DNA of 64,000 nt from Pseudomonas sp. JM0905a (GTDB taxonomy: Bacteria; Pseudomonadota; Gammaproteobacteria; Pseudomonadales; Pseudomonadaceae): contig NZ_JACXBU010000003.1 of the NCBI RefSeq assembly GCF_014700075.1, forward strand, positions 434,001-498,000, read 5' to 3'. The notes under the pieces are model-generated. The model was not told where the DNA came from. It did not search any database and worked only from the letters and a program-made list of their open reading frames with translations. Made by a program: the position numbers and the translations under genes. Positions 49,158 through 57,787 of the stretch are shown here, in pieces. Within the stretch, counting starts at the first letter, position 1, and every line of letters begins with the position of its first letter.

Positions 49158-49163
49158 TATAAT
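49158..49163 (+). promoter_or_regulatory. Candidate -10 of the hisB operon
   Basis: Perfect TATAAT 37 bases upstream of the hisB ATG. The expected -35 position (around AGCGGC) does not match consensus, so the promoter may need an activator or be weak. Confidence 0.45.
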
Positions 49164-49199
49164 GGCGCTCTTTTTCGTGAGCCTTTTGTGGAGCTGGTG

Positions 49200-49793
49200 A
49201 TGGCCGAACGCACGGCATCCGTCGAACGCAATACCCTGGAAACCCAGATCAAGGTCTCGATCAACCTGGATGGTACTGGCAAGGCACGCTTCGATATCGG
49301 CGTGCCTTTCCTCGAGCACATGCTCGACCAGATCGCCCGCCATGGCCTGATCGACCTGGACATCGAGTGCAAGGGCGATCTGCATATCGACGATCACCAC
49401 ACCGTGGAAGACGTCGGTATCACCCTCGGCCAGGCCTTCACCCAGGCCATCGGTGACAAGAAGGGCATCGTCCGCTACGGCCATTCCTATGTGCCGCTGG
49501 ATGAAGCGCTGTCCCGTGTGGTCATCGACTTCTCCGGCCGCCCCGGCCTGCAGATGCACGTGCCGTTCACCCGCGCCGTGGTTGGCGGCTTCGACGTCGA
49601 CCTGTTCCAGGAATTCTTCCAGGGCTTCGTCAACCACGCCCTGGTGACCCTGCACATCGACAACCTGCGTGGCCACAACACCCACCACCAGATCGAAACC
49701 GTGTTCAAGGCCTTCGGCCGCGCCCTGCGCATGGCCGTCGAGCGTGATCCGCGCATGGCTGGCCAGATGCCCTCCACCAAGGGCGTGCTCTGA
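49200..49793 (+). CDS. hisB: Imidazoleglycerol-phosphate dehydratase
   Basis: The 197-residue monofunctional dehydratase begins [20 protein letters not shown] and carries both metal-binding segments [13 protein letters not shown] and [16 protein letters not shown], plus [17 protein letters not shown]. It has no phosphatase domain, unlike E. coli HisB. A GTG at 49188 is also possible, but ATG at 49200 gives the family length. First gene of hisBH-DUF2164-hisAF. Confidence 0.95.
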   Translation: MAERTASVERNTLETQIKVSINLDGTGKARFDIGVPFLEHMLDQIARHGLIDLDIECKGDLHIDDHHTVEDVGITLGQAFTQAIGDKKGIVRYGHSYVPLDEALSRVVIDFSGRPGLQMHVPFTRAVVGGFDVDLFQEFFQGFVNHALVTLHIDNLRGHNTHHQIETVFKAFGRALRMAVERDPRMAGQMPSTKGVL

Positions 49794-50431
49794 TGCAGAC
49801 GGTTGCAGTCATCGATTACGGCATGGGCAACCTGCACTCGGTTGCCAAGGCCCTTGAGCACGTTGGCGCCGGTCGCGTCCTGGTCAGCAGTGACGCCAAT
49901 GTGATTCGTGAAGCCGACCGGGTGGTATTCCCCGGCGTCGGCGCGATCCGGGATTGCATGGCCGAGATCCGCCGCCTGGGCTTCGACAGCCTGGTGCGCG
50001 AAGTCAGCCAGGACCGCCCTTTCCTCGGTATCTGCGTCGGCATGCAAGCCCTGCTGGAGCGCAGCGAGGAGAACGACGGCGTCGATTGCATCGGCTTGTT
50101 CCCCGGCCAGGTGCGCTTCTTCGGCAAGAACCTGGTGGAAGATGGCGAGCACCTGAAGGTGCCGCACATGGGCTGGAACGAGGTGGAGCAGAACGTTGCT
50201 CACCCGCTCTGGCACAACATCCCCGACCGCGCACGCTTTTACTTCGTGCACAGCTACTACATCGAGGCCGGCAATTCGCAGCAGGTGGTCGGTCGCGGTC
50301 ACTACGGCAAGGACTTCGCCGCCGCACTGGCCGACGGTTCGCGCTTTGCTGTGCAGTTCCACCCGGAAAAGAGCCACACCCACGGCCTGCAGCTGCTGCA
50401 GAACTTCGCCGCCTGGGACGGCCGCTGGTAA
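49793..50431 (+). CDS. hisH: Imidazole glycerol phosphate synthase glutaminase subunit
   Basis: The 212-residue class-I glutamine amidotransferase has nucleophile Cys81 in [13 protein letters not shown], and the His-Glu pair near the C-terminus in [15 protein letters not shown]. It supplies ammonia to HisF. Its ATG overlaps the hisB TGA by one base. Confidence 0.96.
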   Translation: MQTVAVIDYGMGNLHSVAKALEHVGAGRVLVSSDANVIREADRVVFPGVGAIRDCMAEIRRLGFDSLVREVSQDRPFLGICVGMQALLERSEENDGVDCIGLFPGQVRFFGKNLVEDGEHLKVPHMGWNEVEQNVAHPLWHNIPDRARFYFVHSYYIEAGNSQQVVGRGHYGKDFAAALADGSRFAVQFHPEKSHTHGLQLLQNFAAWDGRW

Positions 50432-50435
50432 GCCC

Positions 50436-50693
50436 ATGAGCCGCGCGAAGAAGGCTCCGAGTTTGCAGCTCGACGCCGCCCAGACCCAGGACGCGGTGCT
50501 GGCGATCAAGCGTTTCATGGCTGATCGCTTCGAGCTGGAGCTGGGTTCCTTCGAGGCCGAGGAAGTGCTCGATTTCTTCGCCCGGGAATTCGCGCCGCAT
50601 TTCTACAACAAGGCGATCTTCGATGTGCAGGCGCACCTGAAAGACAGGTTCGAAAGCATCGAGAGCGACTTGTGGGCGCTCGAGAAAGACTGA
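50436..50693 (+). CDS. DUF2164-family small protein inside the his operon
   Basis: The 85-residue soluble helical protein ([40 protein letters not shown]) matches my memory of the DUF2164 family: short proteins with a conserved [12 protein letters not shown] and [10 protein letters not shown]. Function unknown. It starts 4 bases after the hisH stop and ends 40 bases before hisA, so it is transcribed with histidine genes. The position is conserved in Pseudomonas as I recall. Confidence 0.78.
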   Translation: MSRAKKAPSLQLDAAQTQDAVLAIKRFMADRFELELGSFEAEEVLDFFAREFAPHFYNKAIFDVQAHLKDRFESIESDLWALEKD

Positions 50694-50733
50694 GCGCCAA
50701 GCCGAATCCACTGACTTCGAACAGGTTGAACCG

Positions 50734-51471
50734 ATGCTGATTATCCCCGCTATCGATCTGAAGGACGGCGCCTGCGTGCGCCTGCGCCAAGGCCGCATGG
50801 AAGACTCCACCGTATTCTCCGACGACCCGGTGAGCATGGCCGCCAAGTGGGTGGAAGGTGGCTGCCGCCGCCTGCACCTGGTGGATCTCAACGGCGCCTT
50901 CGAAGGCAAGCCGGTGAACGGCGAGGTGGTCACCGCCATCGCCAAGCGCTACCCGAACCTGCCGATCCAGATCGGCGGCGGCATCCGTTCGCTGGAAACC
51001 ATCGAGCACTACGTGAAGGCCGGCGTCAGCTACGTGATAATCGGAACCAAGGCGGTGAAGGAACCCGAGTTCGTCACCGAGGCATGCAAGGCCTTCCCGG
51101 GCAAGGTCATCGTCGGCCTGGATGCCAAGGACGGATTCGTCGCCACCGACGGCTGGGCCGAAGTCAGCAGCGTACAGGCGGTTGACCTGGCGCGCCGCTT
51201 CGAGGCCGACGGCGTGTCCGCCATCGTCTACACCGACATCGCCAAAGACGGAATGATGCAGGGCTGCAACGTCGAAGCCACCGCCGCCCTGGCCGCCGCC
51301 AGCCGCATTCCGGTGATCGCCTCCGGCGGTATCCACAACCTCGGTGACATCGAGAAGCTGCTGGCCGCCAAGGCCCCCGGCATCATTGGCGCCATCACTG
51401 GCCGCGCCATCTACGAAGGCACCCTGGACGTCGCCGAGGCCCAGGCCTTCTGCGACAGCTACAAGGGTTAA
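50734..51471 (+). CDS. hisA: ProFAR isomerase
   Basis: The 245-residue TIM barrel has [17 protein letters not shown] (catalytic Asp8), [13 protein letters not shown] and [14 protein letters not shown] (Asp near 130). It performs the Amadori rearrangement of ProFAR in histidine synthesis. GGTTGAACCG lies before the ATG. Confidence 0.96.
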   Translation: MLIIPAIDLKDGACVRLRQGRMEDSTVFSDDPVSMAAKWVEGGCRRLHLVDLNGAFEGKPVNGEVVTAIAKRYPNLPIQIGGGIRSLETIEHYVKAGVSYVIIGTKAVKEPEFVTEACKAFPGKVIVGLDAKDGFVATDGWAEVSSVQAVDLARRFEADGVSAIVYTDIAKDGMMQGCNVEATAALAAASRIPVIASGGIHNLGDIEKLLAAKAPGIIGAITGRAIYEGTLDVAEAQAFCDSYKG

Positions 51472-51483
51472 TCGACGGCTCAC

Positions 51484-51500
51484 GGTGCGCGCGGCGCACC
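51484..51500. repeat. Short hairpin between hisA and hisF
   Basis: GGTGCGC-GCG-GCGCACC perfect inverted repeat followed by CTACGGG, resembling the CCACCCTACG end of the element at 3736. No T-run; probably a REP-like mRNA stem. Confidence 0.55.
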
Positions 51501-51515
51501 CTACGGGACACTGTT

Positions 51516-52286
51516 ATGGCTCTCGCAAAACGCATCATCCCCTGCCTCGACGTGGACAACGGCCGCGTGGTCAAGGGCGTCAAGTTCGAGAACATCCGCG
51601 ATGCCGGCGACCCGGTGGAAATCGCCCGTCGCTACGATGAGCAGGGCGCCGACGAGATCACCTTCCTTGACATCACCGCCAGCGTCGACGGCCGCGACAC
51701 CACCCTGCACACCGTGGAACGCATGGCCAGCCAGGTGTTCATCCCGCTGACCGTGGGTGGCGGTGTGCGCACCGTGCAGGACATCCGCAACCTGCTCAAT
51801 GCCGGCGCCGACAAGGTGTCGATCAATACCGCCGCGGTGTTCACGCCGGAGTTCGTCGGCGAAGCCGCGGCGCGTTTCGGCTCCCAATGCATCGTGGTCG
51901 CCATCGACGCCAAGAAAGTGTCCGGCCCCGGAGAAACACCGCGCTGGGAAATTTTCACCCACGGCGGGCGCAAACCCACCGGCCTCGATGCCGTGGCCTG
52001 GGCGAAGAAGATGGAAGACCTGGGTGCCGGTGAGATCCTGCTCACCAGCATGGACCAGGACGGCGTGAAGAGCGGCTACGACCTCGGCGTCACCCGCGCC
52101 ATCAGCGAAACCGTCGGAATTCCGGTGATCGCCTCCGGTGGCGTCGGCAATCTCGAGCACCTGGCGGCCGGCATCCTCGAAGGCAAGGCCGACGCCGTTC
52201 TCGCGGCGAGCATCTTCCACTTCGGCGAATACACCGTGCCTGAGGCCAAGGCCTATCTCGCCAGCCGCGGAATCCTCGTGCGTTGA
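51516..52286 (+). CDS. hisF: Imidazole glycerol phosphate synthase cyclase subunit
   Basis: The 256-residue TIM barrel has [20 protein letters not shown] (catalytic Asp11), [12 protein letters not shown] and [16 protein letters not shown] (catalytic Asp near 130). With HisH it forms IGP and AICAR. The start lacks a strong ribosome site. Last gene of the his set. Confidence 0.96.
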   Translation: MALAKRIIPCLDVDNGRVVKGVKFENIRDAGDPVEIARRYDEQGADEITFLDITASVDGRDTTLHTVERMASQVFIPLTVGGGVRTVQDIRNLLNAGADKVSINTAAVFTPEFVGEAAARFGSQCIVVAIDAKKVSGPGETPRWEIFTHGGRKPTGLDAVAWAKKMEDLGAGEILLTSMDQDGVKSGYDLGVTRAISETVGIPVIASGGVGNLEHLAAGILEGKADAVLAASIFHFGEYTVPEAKAYLASRGILVR

Positions 52287-52309
52287 GCACGAATCTTGCC
52301 TAGCATTCG

Positions 52310-52345
52310 CCCAGGCTGCACACGTGACGGACTTCGCAGCCTGGG
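52310..52345 (+). repeat. Hairpin after hisF
   Basis: CCCAGGCTGC (52310-52319) pairs with GCAGCCTGGG (52336-52345) over a 16-base loop. There is no T-run; CCTCGC-TCC-CGCGAGG follows. It may partly end or protect the his mRNA. Confidence 0.45.
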
Positions 52346-52420
52346 CTGCTGATGCCCGAGCCTCGCTCCCGCGAGGTTAAGCTCAGCGCATTTCCCATCT
52401 CTCCTGGAAGGTAATCGTCT

Positions 52421-53176
52421 ATGTCGAAACGCCTGCTGCTGGCGTTGGCCGGTACCCTGATGGTGCTTGCCGGTGCCGCCCGCGCCGAAGTGGATGAGAA
52501 CTACAGCGTCGTTCTCCTGACCGAAAACTTCCCCCCGTACAACATGTCGATCAACGGGAAGAACTTTGCCCAGGAAGACAACATCGACGGTATCGCCGTC
52601 GACATCGTGCGCGAGATGTTCAAGCGCGCCGGGGTCAAATACAGCCTGACCCTGCGCTTCCCCTGGGACCGCATCTACAAGCTGGCGCTGGAAAAGCCGG
52701 GCTATGGCGTCTTCGTCACCGCTCGCCTGCCCGAGCGCGAGCAGTCCTTCAAGTGGGTCGGTCCGATCGGTCCGGATGACTGGATCATGCTGGCCCGTGC
52801 CGACAGCCGGATCGCCCTCGGCAGCCTGGACGACGCCCGCAAGTACAAGGTGGGCGCCTACAAGGGCGACGCTATCGCCGAGTACCTGGCCCAGCAGAAG
52901 CTCGAGCCCGTCACCGCCCTGCGCGACCAGGAGAACGCGAAGAAGCTGGAGAAGGGCCAGATCGACCTCTGGGCCACCGGCGACCCCGCTGGCCGTTACC
53001 TGGCCAAACAGGAGGGCGTGAACGGCCTGAAAACCGTACTGCGCTTCAACCAGGCGGAGCTGTTCCTGGCGCTGAACAAGGAGGTCCCCGACGAAGTGGT
53101 GAAGAAACTGCAGGTTGCGCTGGACCAGATGCGCGCCGAGGGCTTCGTCGAGGAGATCCTCAACAGCTACCTCTGA
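52421..53176 (+). CDS. Orphan periplasmic solute-binding protein (paralogue 1)
   Basis: The 251-residue SBP-3 family protein has a signal peptide (MSKRLLLALAGTLMVLAGAA, cleaved after ARA), then VVLLTENFPPYNMSINGKNF, DGIAVDIVREMFKRAGVKYS and GQIDLWATGDPAGRYLAKQE. The fold is that of amino-acid binding proteins, but no permease or ATPase is adjacent. GGAAGG is a strong ribosome site. It is closely similar along its length to the gene at 53330. It could feed a distant transporter or a sensor kinase. Confidence 0.88.
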   Translation: MSKRLLLALAGTLMVLAGAARAEVDENYSVVLLTENFPPYNMSINGKNFAQEDNIDGIAVDIVREMFKRAGVKYSLTLRFPWDRIYKLALEKPGYGVFVTARLPEREQSFKWVGPIGPDDWIMLARADSRIALGSLDDARKYKVGAYKGDAIAEYLAQQKLEPVTALRDQENAKKLEKGQIDLWATGDPAGRYLAKQEGVNGLKTVLRFNQAELFLALNKEVPDEVVKKLQVALDQMRAEGFVEEILNSYL

Positions 53177-53208
53177 TCGGTAGCCGCAAGACAGTAGAAC
53201 CAGACCTC

Positions 53209-53233
53209 AGCGACCGGCCACAAGCCGGTCGCT
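53209..53233. repeat. Hairpin between tandem binding-protein genes
   Basis: AGCGACCGGC / GCCGGTCGCT, a perfect 10-bp stem with a CACAA loop, followed by TGCC rather than a T-run. It could act as a weak terminator or stabiliser after paralogue 1. Confidence 0.6.
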
Positions 53234-53329
53234 TGCCATGGAAGGCAGGACGGGTCGAGTCGTACGTCCGTGGGTGGGGAGCCCACGCAAGGAAGCCGCT
53301 TAGCCACAACCACAACTCAAGCGAGCGGT

Positions 53330-54091
53330 ATGACAATGCAGAAGTTGATCCAACGCGCCCTGACCCTGGGCCTGATGTTCCTCGCCTTCACGGCGCGTGC
53401 CGAATTGCCGGCGGACTACAAGGTGGTGTTGCTCACCGAGAACTTCCCGCCGTTCAACATGGCGGTGGACGACAAGAACTTCGCCCGTGACGACGGCATC
53501 GACGGCATCAGCACCGATATCGTCCGCGAGATGTTCAAGCGTGCCGGCATCAACTACAGCCTGACCCTGCGCTTCCCCTGGGACCGCCTCTATCGCCTCA
53601 CCCTCGACAAGCCCAGCTACGGCCTGTTCTCCACCACCTTCACCCCGGAGCGCCAGCCGCTGTTCAAGTGGGTCGGCCCCATCGCCAAGACCGAGTGGGT
53701 GCTGCTCGCCGCGCCAGGCAACAACCTGAGCGTCAAGGACCTGAAGAGCGCGTCCCAGTACCGCATCGGCGCCTACAAGAACGACGCCGTGAGCCAGCAC
53801 TTGGAAAGCCAGGGCATGGCGCCGCAGAACGCCCTGCGTGACCAGGAAAACGTGAAGAAGCTGCTCAAGGGCCAGATCGACCTCTGGGCCACTACCGATC
53901 CGGTGGGCCGCTACCTGGCCAAGCAGGAAGGCGTGACCGGCCTGCAGACGGTGCTGCGTTTCAACAGCGCGGAGCTCTACCTGGCTTTCAACAAGGACAC
54001 CCCGGACGAGGTCATCGAGCGTCTGCAGAAGGCCCTGGATGAGATGCGCAACGACGGTTACGTCGACGAGATCACCCAGAACTACCTGTAA
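53330..54091 (+). CDS. Orphan periplasmic solute-binding protein (paralogue 2)
   Basis: The 253-residue SBP has a signal peptide (MTMQKLIQRALTLGLMFLAF, cut after ARA) and mature VVLLTENFPPFNMAVDDKNF, DGISTDIVREMFKRAGINYS, LRFPWDRLYRLTLDKPSYGL and GQIDLWATTDPVGRYLAKQE. It appears roughly two-thirds identical by eye to paralogue 1. Both ATG 53330 and ATG 53336 are possible starts. No transporter partner is adjacent. Confidence 0.88.
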   Translation: MTMQKLIQRALTLGLMFLAFTARAELPADYKVVLLTENFPPFNMAVDDKNFARDDGIDGISTDIVREMFKRAGINYSLTLRFPWDRLYRLTLDKPSYGLFSTTFTPERQPLFKWVGPIAKTEWVLLAAPGNNLSVKDLKSASQYRIGAYKNDAVSQHLESQGMAPQNALRDQENVKKLLKGQIDLWATTDPVGRYLAKQEGVTGLQTVLRFNSAELYLAFNKDTPDEVIERLQKALDEMRNDGYVDEITQNYL

Positions 54092-54115
54092 CAGCGCTAC
54101 AGGATCGCCTTTCCT

Positions 54116-54243
54116 TGTGGGGGCGAATTCATTCGCGATGCTTTTCTGTAGGGGCGATTTCAATCGCCAAGGGCAGCGCAGCTGCCCTGGGAGGGCTTGC
54201 AGGGCAGACCTGCGGCCTGCCTGGCGAATGAGTTCGCCCCTAC
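54116..54243. repeat. Dispersed palindromic repeat, copy 5 with adjoining fragment
   Basis: A left-end fragment GTGGGGGCGAATTCATTCGC (54116 on) is followed by a full copy at 54148-54243: GTAGGGGCGATTTCAATCGCC to GGCGAATGAGTTCGCCCCTAC with internal GGCAGCGCAGCTGCC. The nested layout suggests one element inserted next to or into another. It lies between convergent genes. Confidence 0.8.
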
Positions 54244-54259
54244 AAGGTGTCCCTATTGT

Positions 54260-55024
54260 CTAGCGGTAAACCCCCGCCTTGCCATGGGCCGCCATGGCCC
54301 GGTTGCCGCGCAGGGCAATCAGCATTTCCACATCGATCAGCTCGAAGCCTTGCTGCTTCAGGCGCGGGAGCTCGCGTTCGAGCAACTCCAGGGTTGCTGG
54401 GTGCGGGTGGCCGATCATCAGCGCCGAGCCCTGCTTGCGAGCGAGCTTGAGGGCGGCGTCGAACTGGGCGGCTACAGCCCCAGGGCTCTGGTCGTCGTCG
54501 AGGAAGATATCGCGTGAGAGGCTGGCCAGACCGGCTTTCTGCGCCTCGGCGGCGGCCACGGTGTCAGCGCTGGTACGGCTGTCGATGAAGAAACGGTGAT
54601 CCTGCTGCAGGCGCTGCATCAGCCAGGCCATGGCCGGGCGCTGCAGGGTCATGCGGCTGCCCATGTGGTTGTTCAGGCCGCGCGCGTAGGGCACCTGACG
54701 CAGGGCGGCGTCGAGGCGCCTTTCCAGCTCGGCGGTGGTTAGTCCGGGGTGCCAGGCGTAGGGGCCGTTGGCCGGGTCCATGGGCAGGTGCAGCATCACC
54801 GTCTTGCCGGCGGCGTGGGCAGCTTGGGCCAGTTCGCGGGAGTGCGGCGTATCCGGAAGGATGGACAGCGCGACCGGGCCGGGGAGGGCGAGGACGCGGC
54901 GATCACGGGCGGGATTCTGGCCCAGGTCGTCGATCACCAGGGCCAGGCGGGCCGGCGGGGCGGCCCAGGCGCTGGCTGCCATCGCGCTCAGGCAGAGCGC
55001 CAGCAGCCAGGCCTTCCAGCTCAT
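54260..55024 (-). CDS. Divergent polysaccharide deacetylase family protein (YibQ-like)
   Basis: The 254-residue protein has a signal peptide (MSWKAWLLALCLSAMAASAW), then ARLALVIDDLGQNPARDRRV and GLNNHMGSRMTLQRPAMAWL and RFFIDSRTSADTVAA, the features of the DUF610/YibQ branch of the NodB fold. It is periplasmic with unproven activity on cell-wall glycans. It lies directly after ctpA (2-base gap) in the envC-ctpA-yibQ order common in Pseudomonas. Confidence 0.88.
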   Translation of the reverse strand: MSWKAWLLALCLSAMAASAWAAPPARLALVIDDLGQNPARDRRVLALPGPVALSILPDTPHSRELAQAAHAAGKTVMLHLPMDPANGPYAWHPGLTTAELERRLDAALRQVPYARGLNNHMGSRMTLQRPAMAWLMQRLQQDHRFFIDSRTSADTVAAAEAQKAGLASLSRDIFLDDDQSPGAVAAQFDAALKLARKQGSALMIGHPHPATLELLERELPRLKQQGFELIDVEMLIALRGNRAMAAHGKAGVYR

Positions 55025-55026
55025 CC

Positions 55027-56340
55027 TCAGTTCTCGCGGGTGACGTTCAGGCCTTTCAGCAGGTTGAGGGCCTGACTCAGTTGGAAGTCGTCATCCTGCG
55101 GGCGCGGTTCTGCGGACTTCTTGCTCGAGCTCGGACGGTCGGCGCCGCCGTTGCCATTGCCGAGGTGACCGGCGAGGTCGGCTTCCTTGAAGGTTTCGCC
55201 GTCCTGCTCGCGGGTGACCTTGGCGCGCGCCACTTCGATGTCCGGGACGATGCCCTGGGCCTGGATCGAGCGGCCGTTGGGGGTGTAGTAGAGCGCGGTG
55301 GTCAGCTTCAGGGCGCGGTCGTTGTTCAGCGGCAGCACGGTCTGTACCGAGCCCTTGCCGAAACTGTCGGTGCCCATCAGCACGCCGCGCTTGTGGTCCT
55401 GCAGGGCGCCGGCGACGATCTCGGCCGCCGAGGCGCTGCCGCCGTTGATCAGCACCACCAGCGGCACGCCTTCGCTGGCGTCGGCCGGATCGGCAGAGAA
55501 GCGCAGCTCGGAGTTGGCGATGCGGCCCTTGGTGTAGACGATCAGGCCTTTCTTCAGGAAGTGGTCGGAAACCTCCACCGCCGACTGCAGCACGCCGCCG
55601 GGGTTGTTGCGCAGGTCGAGCACCAGGCCGGAGAGGCGGCCGTTGTTGTCCTTGCGCAGCTTGGCCAGGGCCTTGCCGACTTCTTCGCCGGTATTGACCT
55701 GGAACTGGGTGATGCGCACGTAGCCATAGCCCTTCTCCAGGAGCTGGCTCTTCACGCTCTTGACCTTGATCGCCGCGCGAACCAGCTCGACGTCGAACGG
55801 CTGGCCGCCGTCGCGCACCAGGGTCAGGGTGATCTTGCTGCCGGCCTTGCCGCGCATCTTGTCCACCGCATCCATCAGCGAGATGCCCTTGGTGGGCTGG
55901 CCGTCGATCTTGACGATCAGGTCGCCGGGCTGGATGCCGGCCTTGGAGGCCGGGGTGTCGTCGATGGGGGAAACCACCTTGATGAAGCCGTCTTCGGCAC
56001 CGACCTCGATGCCCAGGCCACCGAATTCGCCGCTGGTGCTTTCCTGCAGCTCCTGGAAGTCTTCCGGCTCCAGGTAGGCGGAGTGCGGGTCGAGGTTGCT
56101 GAGCATGCCCTTGATGGCATTTTCCAGCAGGGTCTTGTCGTCAACTGGCTCGACGTAGGCGGACTTGATGCGGTCCAGCACCTCGGCGAAGGTGCGCAGC
56201 TCATCCAGCGGCAGCGGCGCCTTGCCGCTCACCGCCGTGGCGGGGAGGGTTGCCGGCTCCTCGGCGGCCAGAAGCTGCGGGGCGCCGCCGAGCAGCGCCA
56301 ATGCCATGGCCAGGGAAGTGAGGCGAGACAGATGCGGCAT
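55027..56340 (-). CDS. ctpA: Carboxyl-terminal processing protease (S41)
   Basis: The 437-residue periplasmic protease has a signal peptide (LTSLAMALALLGGAPQLLAA), an N-terminal helical region and a PDZ domain near 90-180 (GGLGIEVGAEDGFIKVVSPI). The catalytic Ser/Lys lie in NGGSASAAEIVAGALQ and FGKGSVQTVLPL. By position and length it corresponds to P. aeruginosa CtpA, which with LbcA degrades cell-wall hydrolases such as MepM. It is between envC and the YibQ-like gene. Confidence 0.92.
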   Translation of the reverse strand: MPHLSRLTSLAMALALLGGAPQLLAAEEPATLPATAVSGKAPLPLDELRTFAEVLDRIKSAYVEPVDDKTLLENAIKGMLSNLDPHSAYLEPEDFQELQESTSGEFGGLGIEVGAEDGFIKVVSPIDDTPASKAGIQPGDLIVKIDGQPTKGISLMDAVDKMRGKAGSKITLTLVRDGGQPFDVELVRAAIKVKSVKSQLLEKGYGYVRITQFQVNTGEEVGKALAKLRKDNNGRLSGLVLDLRNNPGGVLQSAVEVSDHFLKKGLIVYTKGRIANSELRFSADPADASEGVPLVVLINGGSASAAEIVAGALQDHKRGVLMGTDSFGKGSVQTVLPLNNDRALKLTTALYYTPNGRSIQAQGIVPDIEVARAKVTREQDGETFKEADLAGHLGNGNGGADRPSSSKKSAEPRPQDDDFQLSQALNLLKGLNVTREN

Positions 56341-56371
56341 GCGAACTAACTCCTGCTAGATGAGGTGGCGC

Positions 56372-57637
56372 CTATCCTTGGGCGCGGCACCATTGTGCCG
56401 GGTCGGTGGGTCGGCCCTGCTGGCGAATGGCGAAGTACAGTGCGGGCGTGTCCTGCCCGCCGCTGTTGCCGACGGTGGCGATGGATTCGCCTGCTTTCAC
56501 GATATCGCCGGCATTTTTCAGTAAGCGCTGATTGTGCCCATAAAGGCTCAGAAAGCCGTTGCCATGGTCGAGAATGACCAGAAGCCCGGCGCCGCGCAAC
56601 CAGTCAGCGAACACCACGCGGCCACCATGCACGGCGCGGACGGAGCTGCCTTCGGGGGCGCCGATCAGCACGCCATCCCATTTGGCGCGGGAGTCGCCGC
56701 CACGGGCCGAGCCGAAGCGTGCCACCACGCGGCCGTCCACCGGCCAGGGCAGTTGGCCACGGGCCTTGGCGAAGGGGCCGCCGAAATTGCCGCCGGCGCT
56801 GGACACCATCGGGCCATTGGCGGGGCGCGCGGGGCTGCCGGCCGGGAGTTCGCGCAGCTGCCGCTGCTGCTCGGCGAGGGCACGCTTGCGGGCTTCCTCG
56901 GCTTCCCGGGCCTCGCGCTCCTGGCGCGCCAGGGTTTCTTCGATGGTTTTCAGCACCTTGCCCAGTTCGGCCTGGTCCTGCTGGCGGGCCTTGAGCTTCT
57001 TGTCGCGGTCACTGAAGTCCTGGTTGAGCTTGGCCAGGGCCTGCTGGCGCTCCTTGCGCGCAGTCGCCAACTGCTCGCGGCGGCCTTCCAGGGCAGCTTT
57101 CTGCTCGTTGAGCTGGTCCTGCTGGGCGGTGATTTCCTGCTCGACGTTGGCCAGCTGGCGCAGGGTCTCGTTGAACGCCGTGAGCTGCTCCAGGCGGGCC
57201 TGGCTCAGGTAGTCGTAGTAGGTGAGGGTGCGGGCGAACTTCTCGGGATGCTGCTGGTTGAGCAGCAGCTTGACGTATTCCTGCTGCCCGCTCTGGTAGG
57301 CCGCGCGAGCCTGGATGCCGATCAGGCGTTGCTGTTCAGCGCGCGCGTCCTGGAGTTTTTTTTTCTCCCCATCCAGGCGCTGGATCTCGCCTTCGCTGTT
57401 CTTGAGCTCCTGCTGCAGGTCCTTGACCTGCTGCTCAAGGTTGCCCATCTCGGTTTCGGTCTTCTTCAGGTCGGCCTGAACACCGGACTTTTCCTCCTGC
57501 AATTGCTTCAGGAGTTTCTTCAACTCGCCAACGTCCTTGGCGGCCTGGTCCAGCTGCTGCTGGGTTTCGGTGCGCTGGTCGGCCATGACCGGGGTCATCA
57601 GGCTGGCGAGGATAACGAGGGCGAGGGTGCGAAGCAT
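56372..57637 (-). CDS. envC: Murein hydrolase activator EnvC
   Basis: The 421-residue periplasmic protein has a signal peptide (MLRTLALVILASLMTPVMA), long coiled coil (about residues 20-265) and a degenerate LytM/M23 domain (LPWPVDGRVVARFGSARGG, ILDHGNGFLSLYGHNQRL). EnvC activates AmiB amidases at the division site. The LytM domain has no full metal-binding set visible, as expected for an activator. A run of nine A residues in the coding strand (57356-57364) encodes KKK in the coiled coil. It lies upstream of ctpA with a 31-base gap. Confidence 0.92.
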   Translation of the reverse strand: MLRTLALVILASLMTPVMADQRTETQQQLDQAAKDVGELKKLLKQLQEEKSGVQADLKKTETEMGNLEQQVKDLQQELKNSEGEIQRLDGEKKKLQDARAEQQRLIGIQARAAYQSGQQEYVKLLLNQQHPEKFARTLTYYDYLSQARLEQLTAFNETLRQLANVEQEITAQQDQLNEQKAALEGRREQLATARKERQQALAKLNQDFSDRDKKLKARQQDQAELGKVLKTIEETLARQEREAREAEEARKRALAEQQRQLRELPAGSPARPANGPMVSSAGGNFGGPFAKARGQLPWPVDGRVVARFGSARGGDSRAKWDGVLIGAPEGSSVRAVHGGRVVFADWLRGAGLLVILDHGNGFLSLYGHNQRLLKNAGDIVKAGESIATVGNSGGQDTPALYFAIRQQGRPTDPAQWCRAQG

Positions 57638-57690
57638 GGGGCGTGGGGCACCAGGGGGGAGGACCGGCCTAGTATGCCCGTGGAGCCGGG

Positions 57691-57726
57691 CAAAAAAAAC
57701 GCCCGGAACCAGGGGTTCGGGGCGTT
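57691..57726 (-). terminator. Intrinsic terminator of gpmI
   Basis: Reverse-strand AAACGCCCCGAACC / GGTTCCGGGCGTTT followed by eight Ts. It lies between the gpmI stop and the envC start, separating the two. Confidence 0.9.
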
Positions 57727-57787
57727 TCCTGATGAGGCGCGCAGATTTTCCGCGCTCGGGCCGCGCCGTGGCCGCGGCCCGGGCCGA

